DNA from: Smaragdicoccus niigatensis DSM 44881 = NBRC 103563
Lineage (GTDB): Bacteria > Actinomycetota > Actinomycetes > Mycobacteriales > Mycobacteriaceae
NCBI RefSeq assembly: GCF_000380645.1
Contig: NZ_AQXZ01000018.1
Coordinates: 930,001 to 994,000, forward strand
DNA: 64,000 bases
Reading direction: 5' to 3'
In this document: positions 1-8,492 of the stretch, one piece after another
How the letters are laid out: each line of letters opens with the position of its first letter
Numbering within the stretch: the first letter of the stretch is position 1
Translations under genes and position numbers: made by a program
Notes under the pieces: generated by a model
What the model was told of the DNA's origin: nothing
The model's database searches: none
Seen by the model: the letters and a program-made list of their open reading frames with translations, nothing else

Positions 1-80
1 GACTGCGCCTCGCTCTGGCAGGCGGTGCTCAGAATGGCGATCGACAGGAGTGCGGAAGTGAGGGCGAGTTTGCGTTTCAT
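1..80 (-). CDS. Putative lipoprotein, N-terminal fragment only
   Basis: Only the first 26 codons lie in the window; the gene runs off the left edge. The ATG (complement of 78-80) is preceded by a purine-rich GGTGGAAGG. The peptide begins MKRKLALTSALL and reaches a cysteine in ILSTAC, which looks like a lipoprotein signal peptide with a slightly unusual lipobox (Ser at -3). It is divergent from the histidine kinase gene that starts 113 bases away, so the two share an upstream region. No function can be given from this fragment. Confidence 0.6.
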   Translation of the reverse strand, partial: MKRKLALTSALLSIAILSTACQSEAQ

Positions 81-192
81 GCCTTCCACCGTGCTTTGTG
101 GGACCCCTCGCCGGCGTCGGGCAACCGGTCACCATCAGATAGCCAATCGGATGATGCCGAGCCCTCGGCTGCCTCCCTAAGCTGGAACGATC

Positions 193-1329
193 ATGTGTGC
201 ACAGAGCCAGCCCTCCGGAGTCCGCGGGATACTCGCGCCCGTCGCCCGGCTCGATCTCTGGTTGCACGTCGTGCTCGTCGTCCTTGTTGTGACGTCCGCG
301 GTTCGCTACGTCATGCGGCACGGCCTCGGCCTGACGGGAGTGCTCGTTCTCCTTGGTGCCGTGGGGCTCGTTCTTGCCTATTCCGCGCGATCTCTGCTGC
401 CCGGCCGAGTGTGGTGGCCCGCGACTTGGGTCACCGGGATCGTCGTGCTGTGGACCGCGCTCACGATCGCGGCGCCGTCCTTTGCGTGGTGTGCGGTCCC
501 GGTCGCGTTCGCGGTCTTGCGCATCATCCCGTTTCGCCCTGCCACGGCCGTTGTCGCGCTCATGACCCTGGTCGTGGCTGGGTCGTGGCTGCGGATCACC
601 GGCACCTTCGACCCGACTCTGATCGCCGGTCCCTTGGGCATCGCGCTCGTGACCACGATCGCCTATCGGGCTCTCGAACGGACGCAGGCCGACCTCGCCG
701 AGGAACAGCATCGCAGCGGCGTTCTCGCCGAACGCACGCGGCTGTCGCGCGACATTCACGATTCGGTGGGGCAAGGATTGTCGAGCATCAACCTGCTCCT
801 CCAAGCCGCGGAACAGTCCTGGACGACCGACCCGCAGGCCTCCCGCGAGCACGTCGGCACCGCTGCCGCGACGGCACGAGACGGACTCGACGAAGTGCGG
901 CGCGTCGTCCGCGACCTCGCGCCCGCTGACGTCTCAAATGTCGAATCCGCGCTCGGACAGGTTGCGCGGGAAGCTGCACTCGGCTTCCCGGTCGAGGTTC
1001 GAATCGACGGCACATCGCGACCCGTGCCGCCTGCCGTCGCGTCGGCGCTGGTCCGGACTGCGCGTGGCGCACTTGCCAACGTCCGCGAGCACGCCGACGC
1101 GAGCCGTGCCGCGGTGACACTCACCTATCACGCCGACGAAATCCGGCTCGATATTCGGGACGACGGTCGCGGATTCAGGCCCGCGAACATTCGCCCCGAC
1201 GGACTTCGAGGTCGAGGCTTGCGCGGAATCCGCGAGCGTGCCGAACAACTGGGCGGTCAGGCTGAGATGGAGAGCGCGCCGGGCGAGGGCGCGACCGTTT
1301 CCGTGCGATTCCCCTTGGAGGATCGATGA
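193..1329 (+). CDS. Two-component sensor histidine kinase, NarL/LiaS type
   Basis: 378 aa. The first ~160 residues hold four to five hydrophobic segments with short loops, so the sensor is embedded in the membrane with little extracellular domain. A HisKA_3 dimerisation domain follows, with the phospho-acceptor in RDIHDSVGQGL (His189), then an HATPase domain with NVREHADA and DDGRGF. This layout is that of kinases partnered with NarL/LuxR regulators, and the next gene is such a regulator, overlapping by 4 bases. It should autophosphorylate and pass phosphate to that partner. The signal is unknown; LiaS- or DesK-like kinases with membrane-embedded sensors often report envelope stress, but that is inference. 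Confidence 0.9.
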   Translation: MCAQSQPSGVRGILAPVARLDLWLHVVLVVLVVTSAVRYVMRHGLGLTGVLVLLGAVGLVLAYSARSLLPGRVWWPATWVTGIVVLWTALTIAAPSFAWCAVPVAFAVLRIIPFRPATAVVALMTLVVAGSWLRITGTFDPTLIAGPLGIALVTTIAYRALERTQADLAEEQHRSGVLAERTRLSRDIHDSVGQGLSSINLLLQAAEQSWTTDPQASREHVGTAAATARDGLDEVRRVVRDLAPADVSNVESALGQVAREAALGFPVEVRIDGTSRPVPPAVASALVRTARGALANVREHADASRAAVTLTYHADEIRLDIRDDGRGFRPANIRPDGLRGRGLRGIRERAEQLGGQAEMESAPGEGATVSVRFPLEDR

Positions 1330-1946
1330 TCACGATCGTCATCGTCGACGACCACCCCGTCGTACGCGCGGGACTTCGCGCGCTCGTCGACGGACAGGCA
1401 GACCTCTCGGTCGTCGGCGAGGCGGACGGCCTCGAGAGTGCGATTTCCGTCGTCGGCGAAGCGACTCCTGACGTCGTTCTCATGGATCTGAGCCTCGGCC
1501 ATGCGGCGGTCGGTGGTGCGGATATCACCGCCCGACTGCGTGCTCTTCCACATCCGCCCGAAGTCCTTGTCCTGACCACATACGACACCGAATCCGACGT
1601 CATCCGCGTGCTGGAATCCGGAGCACGCGGCTATCTGCTGAAGGACACCCCGCCGGCCGATCTTTTCGCCGGGATCCGGGCTACCGCTCGCGGCGAGACC
1701 GTCCTGGCGCCAACGGTCGCCGCGACGCTGGTCCGACGGACGGTCGCCCCCGCAATCACCGAACGGGAAGTCGAAGTCCTCCAACTGCTGTCGAAGGGCC
1801 TGGGCAACAAGGAAATGGCTCGGGAACTGTTCGTTTCCGAGGCGACGGTGAAGTCGCACCTTTCGCACATTTATACGAAGCTCGGCGTCGATACCCGAGC
1901 CGGCGCCGTTGCCACCGCGATCGAACGGCGGATCATTCGGGCTTAG
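1326..1946 (+). CDS. Response regulator, NarL/LuxR family
   Basis: 206 aa. The receiver domain (about residues 1-120) has the acidic pair DD at 8-9, the phospho-acceptor Asp54 in VLMDLSLG, and the conserved Lys in LLKDTP. The C-terminal LuxR helix-turn-helix (about 140-206) reads TEREVEVLQLL then ATVKSHLSHIYTKLGV. The ATG overlaps the kinase stop codon (ATGA), so the pair is translationally coupled. The stop lies only 27 bases before mptB, with no terminator in between, so the regulator pair may be co-transcribed with that cell-envelope gene. Confidence 0.92.
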   Translation: MITIVIVDDHPVVRAGLRALVDGQADLSVVGEADGLESAISVVGEATPDVVLMDLSLGHAAVGGADITARLRALPHPPEVLVLTTYDTESDVIRVLESGARGYLLKDTPPADLFAGIRATARGETVLAPTVAATLVRRTVAPAITEREVEVLQLLSKGLGNKEMARELFVSEATVKSHLSHIYTKLGVDTRAGAVATAIERRIIRA

Positions 1947-1973
1947 GCGTCTGTGGTCCGTTAGGGTGCGAGA

Positions 1974-3665
1974 GTGACGGTAACCGAGGCCTCTCCAGTC
2001 GAGAAGTTGGTGAATCTCGGCCGTCGCATTCTCGGCCTCGACGTCACGGGTTCCGAACACACGGTCGCCGCGCTCCACGGCCTCGAACCCGATGCTCCGG
2101 GCCTTCTTCCGCTCGAAGTCAAACAGCTCCGACGCATCCGACTGTTCGGTGCGACGGGTGCGGTCCTCATGGCAATCGGAGCACTGGGCGCGGGCGCTCA
2201 GCCGGTGCTCCAGAACCCGGTCGCCGGCATGCGCCTCCTCGGCCTGCCCGCCCGCATGCTCACGACCGCGCTGACCACGACGATCACCGGCACCGTCATG
2301 GTCGTCCTCGCGTGGCTCCTGCTCGGACGCTTCGCGCTCGGCATCCGGACGGGTCGCCGCATGACCCGATCGCAGCTCGACCGCACGCTCCTGCTGTGGA
2401 TTCTGCCGCTGAGCGTCGGCCCGCCGATGTTCAGCCGCGACGTCTACTCGTACCTCGCACAGAGCGAGATCGCCGCGCGTGGACTCGATCCGTATGCGAT
2501 CGGCCCCGGGCCGGCACTCGGCCTCGACAACGTTCTCTCGCGCACGGTTCCCACGATCTGGCGGGACACTCCGGCCCCCTACGGCCCGCTGTTCCTCTGG
2601 ATGGGTGAGCGAATCTCGTCGATCACGGGCTACAACATCGTGCCCGGAATCCTGCTGCACCGAGCTCTCGCGCTGATCGGCCTGGCGATGATCGTCTGGG
2701 CGCTCCCCCGGCTTGCGCGCCGCTGTGGAGTCGCACCGGTTGCCGCACTGTGGTTGGGTGCGGCGAACCCACTCGTGCTCTTTCACCTCGTCGCGGGCGT
2801 GCACAACGAAGCGCTGATGATCGGCTTCATGATGGCCGGATTCGAGATCGCCCTGCGCGGTCTGGACTCGGCGCACCCGCTACGGGGAAAACCTCTCCTG
2901 CTCCTGGTCAGCGGCACAGTACTGATGTCTGCGTCCACGATGATCAAGATCACCTCGTTGATTGCGCTCGGATTCCTCGGCATGGCCTTGGCGCGCAAGA
3001 TCGGGCGCGGCTTCCTCGGGGTCGTCATCTCCGCGGCGATCTTGCTCGCGATATCCGCGGTCGTCATCGCCGCGATCAGCGTCGGCACCGGTCTCGGCAT
3101 GGGCTGGGTGAGCACGCTCAACACCGCCAGCGCCGTCCGAAGCTGGATGTCGTTGCCGACCGCCGTCGGTGTCATCACCGGATTCGGCGGCGTTCTCCTC
3201 GGACTCGGCGACCACACGACCGCTGTCCTCGGCCTCACGCGACCGATCGCGGCCGCGGTTGCCGCGTTCGTGGTCATGCGAATGCTCGTCGCCACGTACA
3301 CCGGCCGACTGCACCCCGTCGGAGCACTCGGTGTCTCGTTCGGCGCGATGGTTCTGCTGTTCCCGGTCGTGCAGCCGTGGTACCTGCTGTGGGGGGTCAT
3401 CCCACTGGCCGCCTGGGCCACGACACCGGCGTTCCGCGTTCCGACTGTGGTGTTTTCGACGATCGTCGCGGTGATCCTCATGCCGAACGGTGCCGAGTTC
3501 AAACCGTTCGTCATCGTCGAAGCGGCGATCGCCGCCATCTGCGTCATCGGCGTGATCATCATCTCGACGGTCAACCGACTGCCCTGGTCGAGCCACGCGA
3601 TTCCTGAGGCCCAGGTAAGCGAGACCGAGCATGAGAAAACCGCCGACGCTGCTCGGCTACCCTGA
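1974..3665 (+). CDS. mptB: Alpha-(1->6)-mannopyranosyltransferase, MptB-like (GT-C)
   Basis: 563 aa polytopic protein with about 12-14 hydrophobic segments. GT-C mannosyltransferases use polyprenyl-phosphate mannose outside the membrane; MptB extends the mannan core of lipomannan and lipoarabinomannan in mycolic-acid bacteria. The loop with MFSRDVYSYLAQ and GLDPYAIGP before the middle membrane helices matches the catalytic-loop pattern of this family as I remember it. Downstream come an ABC-2 exporter and ctaA, the same order as Rv1459c to Rv1456c in M. tuberculosis, which supports the call. The start is GTG with a weak AGGGTG ahead of it. The ABC gene begins within a few bases of the stop. 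Confidence 0.85.
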   Translation: MTVTEASPVEKLVNLGRRILGLDVTGSEHTVAALHGLEPDAPGLLPLEVKQLRRIRLFGATGAVLMAIGALGAGAQPVLQNPVAGMRLLGLPARMLTTALTTTITGTVMVVLAWLLLGRFALGIRTGRRMTRSQLDRTLLLWILPLSVGPPMFSRDVYSYLAQSEIAARGLDPYAIGPGPALGLDNVLSRTVPTIWRDTPAPYGPLFLWMGERISSITGYNIVPGILLHRALALIGLAMIVWALPRLARRCGVAPVAALWLGAANPLVLFHLVAGVHNEALMIGFMMAGFEIALRGLDSAHPLRGKPLLLLVSGTVLMSASTMIKITSLIALGFLGMALARKIGRGFLGVVISAAILLAISAVVIAAISVGTGLGMGWVSTLNTASAVRSWMSLPTAVGVITGFGGVLLGLGDHTTAVLGLTRPIAAAVAAFVVMRMLVATYTGRLHPVGALGVSFGAMVLLFPVVQPWYLLWGVIPLAAWATTPAFRVPTVVFSTIVAVILMPNGAEFKPFVIVEAAIAAICVIGVIIISTVNRLPWSSHAIPEAQVSETEHEKTADAARLP

Positions 3666-3671
3666 TTGATC

Positions 3672-4598
3672 GTGAACAATGCTCCAGCGGTGCAGCTGAG
3701 CGGCGTCGTCAAGAAGTTCGGTGCGATCACCGCCGTCGATGGTCTTGATCTCGAACTGCCGCCGGCGAAGGTCCTCGCCCTGCTCGGCCCGAACGGTGCC
3801 GGGAAGACGACGACCGTCGAGATGTGCGAAGGCTTCGGTCGTCCGGATGCCGGCGAGATCCGCATTCTCGGACTTGACCCGATCTCCGAGCGCGCCAAGC
3901 TCAAGCCGCGGATCGGCGTCATGTTGCAGGGTGGCGGTGCCTACCCGGGTGCCCGCGCGGCCGAGATGTTGCAGCTGGTGGCGTCCTACAGCGCCAACCC
4001 GCTCGACCCCGAGTGGCTGCTTCGGACGCTGGGGCTCAACGACTCCCGCAAGACTCCGTACCGTCGCCTCTCCGGTGGTCAGCAGCAGCGACTTTCGCTC
4101 GCCTGCGCGATCGTCGGCCGCCCCGAACTCGTCTTTCTCGACGAGCCGACCGCCGGCCTCGACGCGCAGGCCCGGCTGCTCGTGTGGGACCTCATCGACG
4201 CCCTTCGCCGCGATGGTGTCAGCGTGCTGCTGACGACCCACATGATGGATGAGGCCGAACAGCTCGCCGACGAGATCGTCATCATCGACCACGGCAAGAC
4301 CGTCGCGTCCGGTACGCCGGCGGAGATCACCACGCGCGGCGCCACCGGGCACCTGCGCTTCACCGCACGTCCGAAGCTCGACCTCGCCAGCTTGCGCAGA
4401 GACCTCCCGGGAGACTTCACGGTCGCCGAGAACTCCCCCGGGACGTATCTCGTCGACGGTGAGATCACGCCCGCTGTCGTCGCCGCGGTGACCGCGTGGT
4501 GTGCCCGGATCGGCGTCCTCGCCACCGACATCCGGGTCGACCAACGTCGCCTCGAAGACGTCTTCCTCGAACTGACCGGCAGGGAGCTGCGCGGATGA
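3672..4598 (+). CDS. ABC-2 exporter, ATP-binding subunit
   Basis: 308 aa from GTG at 3672; a TTG at 3666 would add two residues. It has Walker A GPNGAGKTT, signature LSGGQQQRLSLA, Walker B LVFLDEPTAGLD and the switch His in LTTHMMDEAEQ. The domain is of the DrrA/CcmA drug- or lipid-exporter type, with a C-terminal extension of about 90 residues that those subunits often carry. It overlaps the permease gene by 4 bases (ATGA). Homologues sit beside ctaA in many actinobacteria, but the substrate is not known to me. Confidence 0.9.
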   Translation: MNNAPAVQLSGVVKKFGAITAVDGLDLELPPAKVLALLGPNGAGKTTTVEMCEGFGRPDAGEIRILGLDPISERAKLKPRIGVMLQGGGAYPGARAAEMLQLVASYSANPLDPEWLLRTLGLNDSRKTPYRRLSGGQQQRLSLACAIVGRPELVFLDEPTAGLDAQARLLVWDLIDALRRDGVSVLLTTHMMDEAEQLADEIVIIDHGKTVASGTPAEITTRGATGHLRFTARPKLDLASLRRDLPGDFTVAENSPGTYLVDGEITPAVVAAVTAWCARIGVLATDIRVDQRRLEDVFLELTGRELRG

Positions 4599-5371
4599 CC
4601 AACCGATTCGCCCCGGACACGTTCGCCGCTGACCCGCGGCCGAGCGCGCCGTTCAAGATGCTGGCGGCGCAGTCCCGCCTCGAACTGAGGCTGTTCCTGC
4701 GCAACGGCGAGCAGTTGCTGCTCACGATGCTCATCCCGATCACCATGCTGATCGGTCTCACGTATCTGCCGATCGGCGAATTCGGCGACCACCGCATCGA
4801 CAAGATCGTGCCGGCCACGCTCATGGTCGCCGTGATGGGAACCGCCTTCACCGGCCAGGCGATTGCGGTCGGATTCGACCGCCGCTACGGCGCGCTCAAG
4901 CGACTCGGCGCCACCGCACTGCCGAGGTGGGGAATCATCGTGGGCAAGAGCGTCGCGGTTGCCGGAGTCGTCGCGATTCAGGTGCTCGTTCTCGGCGGAC
5001 TCGGGTTCGCCTTGGGCTGGCGGCCCAGCATCGGCGGACTCGTCCTCATGCTGATCTTCGTGGCGATCGGCACCATCACGTTCTCGACGATGGGACTGCT
5101 GCTCGGCGGCACGTTGAAGGCGGAAATCGTTCTGGCCCTGGCGAACATCCTGTGGTTCGTCATGCTCGCGATCGGCAGCGCGGTGTTCGCGACCGAATCT
5201 CTGCCGACCGGCCTGGAGATCGCTGCCCGACTCATCCCGTCCGGGGCTCTGGCGGAATCGCTCACGCAGGCGTCGGTCAACTACGCGATCGATGCATTGG
5301 GGCTCGTTGTCCTGCTGATCTGGGCGTCGATCTGCGGTACTCTCGCCGCCCGAACCTTCCGATTCGAGTAG
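4595..5371 (+). CDS. ABC-2 exporter, membrane permease subunit
   Basis: 258 aa with six hydrophobic segments and the ABC-2 fold: a short cytoplasmic N-terminus, an amphipathic stretch (QSRLELRLFLRN), then paired helices and an FDRRYGALKRLGATAL loop characteristic of DrrB-type permeases. The ATG overlaps the stop of the ATPase gene, and an upstream extension of the frame is not credible because it lies inside the ATPase gene. The two products should form one transporter. The ctaA gene begins 4 bases after the stop, so exporter and heme A synthase are probably in one operon; whether the exporter handles a heme-related or lipid substrate is open. Confidence 0.87.
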   Translation: MTNRFAPDTFAADPRPSAPFKMLAAQSRLELRLFLRNGEQLLLTMLIPITMLIGLTYLPIGEFGDHRIDKIVPATLMVAVMGTAFTGQAIAVGFDRRYGALKRLGATALPRWGIIVGKSVAVAGVVAIQVLVLGGLGFALGWRPSIGGLVLMLIFVAIGTITFSTMGLLLGGTLKAEIVLALANILWFVMLAIGSAVFATESLPTGLEIAARLIPSGALAESLTQASVNYAIDALGLVVLLIWASICGTLAARTFRFE

Positions 5372-5375
5372 TGAG

Positions 5376-6347
5376 ATGAACGCCTTCTACCGAGTTCTTG
5401 ACCGCTTCCCCAACCCGACACTTCGCATCCAGCAGATCATTGCGATCGCCGTCATCGCGACGCAGGCCGGCATCGCCGTCACGGGTTCCATCGTTCGCGT
5501 GACCGCGTCCGGGCTCGGCTGCCCCACGTGGCCACGGTGTTTCCCGGGCAGCTTCACGCCGGTCCGGATCGCCGAGGTGCCGGTGTTCCACCAGGCGATC
5601 GAATTCGGTAACCGCATGCTGACGTTCGTCGTCACGATTGCCGCCGGCCTCATCGTTCTCGCTGTACTCCGCGCTCGCCGTCGTCGTGAGGTGCTGGTCT
5701 ACGCGTGGCTCATGCCCGGTGGAACCGTTGTGCAGGCCATTCTCGGTGGAATCACCGTCCGCACCGGACTGCTGTGGTGGACCGTCTCGATCCATCTCCT
5801 CGTATCGATGGCGATGGTGTGGATCGCCACGGTCATGTACTTCAAGATCAGTGAGCCGGACCAATCGGTGATGCAACCGGCCATGCCGCGACCGCTACGT
5901 GCCCTGACGGCGCTGACTGGCGTGGCTTTGGCCTGCACTCTCGTCGCCGGCACTCTCGTCACGGCCGCCGGTCCACATGCGGGTGACAAGGACATCGTCC
6001 GCACTGTCCCCCGCCTCCAGATCGAGATCGTGACGCTCGCTCACGTGCACTCGCAGTTCTTGACGGGCTATCTAGCGCTCCTCGTCGGACTCGGGTTCGG
6101 GCTCGCAGCAGTCGGAGTGTCGAAGCTCGTGTGGCGCCGACTGTGGATCGTCGTCGGACTCGTCGTCGTTCAGGCGTCGATCGGCCTCATCCAGTACTTC
6201 ACCGGCGTGCCGGCCGCCCTGGTGGCGCTGCACGTCGCCGGCGCCGCGCTGTGCACGATCGGCACCGCTGCTCTGTGGTGCTCCGGAACCGAACGCGCTT
6301 CGGAGACAGTCACTACCGCGCGGACGGAACTCACCGCAGTCGGGTAA
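5376..6347 (+). CDS. ctaA: Heme A synthase (COX15/CtaA family)
   Basis: 323 aa, eight predicted membrane helices. CtaA oxidises the C8 methyl of heme O to a formyl group, making heme A for cytochrome aa3 oxidase. Family marks visible here are the extracellular cysteine pair in GLGCPTWPRC (Cys49, Cys54) and four histidines in membrane helices: FHQAIEFGNR, SIHLLVS, LAHVHSQ and ALHVAGA. Heme O synthase ctaB, the preceding enzyme, is 24 kb further along on the opposite strand. The gene follows the ABC permease by 4 bases and precedes qor by 10. Confidence 0.93.
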   Translation: MNAFYRVLDRFPNPTLRIQQIIAIAVIATQAGIAVTGSIVRVTASGLGCPTWPRCFPGSFTPVRIAEVPVFHQAIEFGNRMLTFVVTIAAGLIVLAVLRARRRREVLVYAWLMPGGTVVQAILGGITVRTGLLWWTVSIHLLVSMAMVWIATVMYFKISEPDQSVMQPAMPRPLRALTALTGVALACTLVAGTLVTAAGPHAGDKDIVRTVPRLQIEIVTLAHVHSQFLTGYLALLVGLGFGLAAVGVSKLVWRRLWIVVGLVVVQASIGLIQYFTGVPAALVALHVAGAALCTIGTAALWCSGTERASETVTTARTELTAVG

Positions 6348-6357
6348 GACTGGACAC

Positions 6358-7320
6358 ATGCGTGCGATTCAAGTTGCCGAAAACGGTGGCCCTGACGTCC
6401 TGAAGCTCGTCGAATTGCCGGATCCCGTGCCGGGTGACGGGGAGCTCGTCGTTCGAACCGAAGCGATCGGCGTCAACTTCATCGATACGTACTTCCGGAC
6501 CGGCGCCTATCCGAAGCCCGTCCCGTATGTCCCGGGCAGCGAAGGCGTCGGCATCGTCGAGACTGTCGGCCCGGGCAGTTCGTTCTCACCCGGCGAACGT
6601 GTCGCGTGGGCCGAGGCAAATGGCAGCTACAGCGAACTCGTCGTCGTGAGGGCGGCCAGCGCGGTTCCGGTCCCCGCCAACCTGCCTGCCGAACAGGCCG
6701 CGTCCGCGCTCCTGCAGGGCATGACCGCCCACTACCTCATCAACTCCGTCTACCCCGTAGCCGCCGGCGACACGATCCTCATGCATGCGGGTGCGGGCGG
6801 CGTCGGCCTCATCCTCACCCAGCTCGCAGTGGCCAAGGGTGCTCGCGTCATCACGACGGTGTCCAGCGATGCGAAGGCCGAACTGTCCCGACAGGCCGGC
6901 GCATTCGAAGTCCTCCGCTATACCGATGACATCCCCGCCCGGGTGCGTGAGCTCACCAACGGCGAGGGCGTCGCGGCCGTGTACGACGGCGTCGGCAAAG
7001 ACACCTGGGAAGCGAGCCTCAAGTCGGTTCGGGTGCGCGGCATGGTCGCCCTGTTCGGCGCCGCGAGCGGCAAGGTCGACCCCATCGACCCGCAACGACT
7101 CAACGCTCTGGGCTCGGTGTTCCTGACCCGTCCGAAGCTCGGGGACTTCACACGGAATCGCGACGAACTCCTCTGGCGGGCCGGCGATGTTCTCAACGCG
7201 ATGTCCGAGGGAACGCTCGACATTCGGGTCGGTGCCAGCTATCCGCTAACCCAGGCCGCGCAAGCCCACCGCGATCTCGAAGGCCGAAAGACCACGGGAT
7301 CGATCGTCCTGGTGCCGTGA
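6358..7320 (+). CDS. qor: Quinone oxidoreductase, zinc-independent MDR family
   Basis: 320 aa, the usual length for NADPH:quinone reductase-like medium-chain dehydrogenases. The N-terminal GroES-like domain contains VNFIDTYFRTG and YVPGSEGVG; the Rossmann domain starts at HAGAGGVGLILTQLA. The cysteine and histidine ligands of the structural and catalytic zincs are absent, as expected for the quinone reductase subgroup. It would reduce quinones or enones with NADPH in the cytoplasm. It starts 10 bases after ctaA and is collinear with Rv1454c. Confidence 0.88.
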   Translation: MRAIQVAENGGPDVLKLVELPDPVPGDGELVVRTEAIGVNFIDTYFRTGAYPKPVPYVPGSEGVGIVETVGPGSSFSPGERVAWAEANGSYSELVVVRAASAVPVPANLPAEQAASALLQGMTAHYLINSVYPVAAGDTILMHAGAGGVGLILTQLAVAKGARVITTVSSDAKAELSRQAGAFEVLRYTDDIPARVRELTNGEGVAAVYDGVGKDTWEASLKSVRVRGMVALFGAASGKVDPIDPQRLNALGSVFLTRPKLGDFTRNRDELLWRAGDVLNAMSEGTLDIRVGASYPLTQAAQAHRDLEGRKTTGSIVLVP

Positions 7321-7388
7321 GCGAGTCGACAAACACGGCTACTTCGTCGCAGTTTCCATTCCCCTTCGCTCTGCTCGCCCCTTCTCCG

Positions 7389-7401
7389 TATTCTGGCCAC
7401 G
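7389..7401 (+). promoter_or_regulatory. Candidate leaderless promoter (-10 TATTCT)
   Basis: TATTCT at 7389-7394 fits the actinobacterial TANNNT -10 element and ends 6 bases before the GTG at 7401. That is the spacing expected if transcription starts on the initiation codon itself. No ribosome-binding sequence precedes this GTG. This favours the internal start over the GTG at 7317 that overlaps the qor stop codon. Confidence 0.4.
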
Positions 7402-8396
7402 TGACCGGACCGTCCAAAGCTGACCTGCTTCTCGATGCCCTCGTCGATCACTGGCGTAATCAGCTGACCGGCGACGCCCTCACGGCATTCATCGAACGCG
7501 AGATCGACACGGCACTGCACACGGTCGGCCAACTGACCCTCGATCAGGTCGTCACGCCCGAACAAGTCACGGCCACGGCGTTGAAATACGCGTCGCAGTG
7601 GACGATCGAGGGGTCAATCCCCGAACTCGTCGGGGAGATCGCGGCACGCCTCTACGAGACGACGTCACATGACGCAGTTCCGCTCCGGAACGTGTTCGAT
7701 CAGAACCAGATTCAGGAGTTCACGGGAAGCCTCATCGCATTGCCCGCGTTTCGACGACTGATCTACGAGAGCCCCCTGACACGGGAATGGGCCGTCGAGC
7801 TCATCTGTCAGGCCGCCGGCTCGACGGTGCTCGCGAGTCGCATCAAGGCCGAGCAGGTGCCCGGACTCGGTTCGGTTCTCAGTGCCGCAGAACTGCTCAT
7901 GAACCGGTTCGCTCCCGATACCCGGCTCCAGGCGGAGATCCGAATTCGCGAACTCGCCGAACTCGTGGTGACGTACTTCCAGAACCGCGGCGGCCGTCCG
8001 ATGGACGACACCGCGCTCGCCGACGCCGCCGTCGATCTCTGGGCCGAGCACGCGGACACCCCAATGAGCGAGATCGGCCAGATGGTCACGCCGGACGACG
8101 TCGAAGACTTCCTGGTTCTGGCCTTCGAGTTCTTCTTCCGCTTCCGCCAGACCGAGTACTTCCGCAGCGTCGTGAGCGAAGGCGTCCAATACTTCTTCGA
8201 GAAGTACGGCACCTGGACGCTGGCCGACCTCCTCGAAGACATCGGTGTCGGCCCGGACGACATGGCCGAAGAAGCCCGTCGATATGCCCCGCCGATCATC
8301 GACCTTCTCGTCCACAACGGACAGTTCGACGCGATCGTTCGCCGACTTCACGCCGGTTTTTTCGAGTCCGATCGGGTGCAGCAGATTCTGGCGTAA
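7401..8396 (+). CDS. Conserved-looking cytoplasmic protein of unknown function
   Basis: 331 aa from GTG 7401; a GTG at 7317 overlapping the qor stop would add 28 residues of low-complexity Ser/Thr/Phe/Pro. The rest is a soluble, helix-rich, acidic protein with no signal peptide or membrane segment. Recurrent helical blocks such as ALVDHWRNQL, IRELAELVVTYFQNRGG and FEFFFRFRQTEYFRSVV suggest an all-alpha bundle. I recognise no catalytic motif. It follows qor on the same strand, so it may be expressed with it or from its own leaderless promoter. Confidence 0.72.
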   Translation: MTGPSKADLLLDALVDHWRNQLTGDALTAFIEREIDTALHTVGQLTLDQVVTPEQVTATALKYASQWTIEGSIPELVGEIAARLYETTSHDAVPLRNVFDQNQIQEFTGSLIALPAFRRLIYESPLTREWAVELICQAAGSTVLASRIKAEQVPGLGSVLSAAELLMNRFAPDTRLQAEIRIRELAELVVTYFQNRGGRPMDDTALADAAVDLWAEHADTPMSEIGQMVTPDDVEDFLVLAFEFFFRFRQTEYFRSVVSEGVQYFFEKYGTWTLADLLEDIGVGPDDMAEEARRYAPPIIDLLVHNGQFDAIVRRLHAGFFESDRVQQILA

Positions 8397-8492
8397 CCGC
8401 CACTTGCGCAAGATGGTTGGCAGTTCAACTATCTTGATCTTGCTTTGTGCGTATTGTCCGTTCTTCATAGGACACGACGAAGTGAGGCACCT

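Noticed and set aside
1257-2876. Long open frame (539 codons) on the minus strand
   Set aside because: It is antisense to the kinase, regulator and mptB genes, has no domain character, and is rich in Arg, Asp and His as expected from a shadow frame in high-GC DNA.
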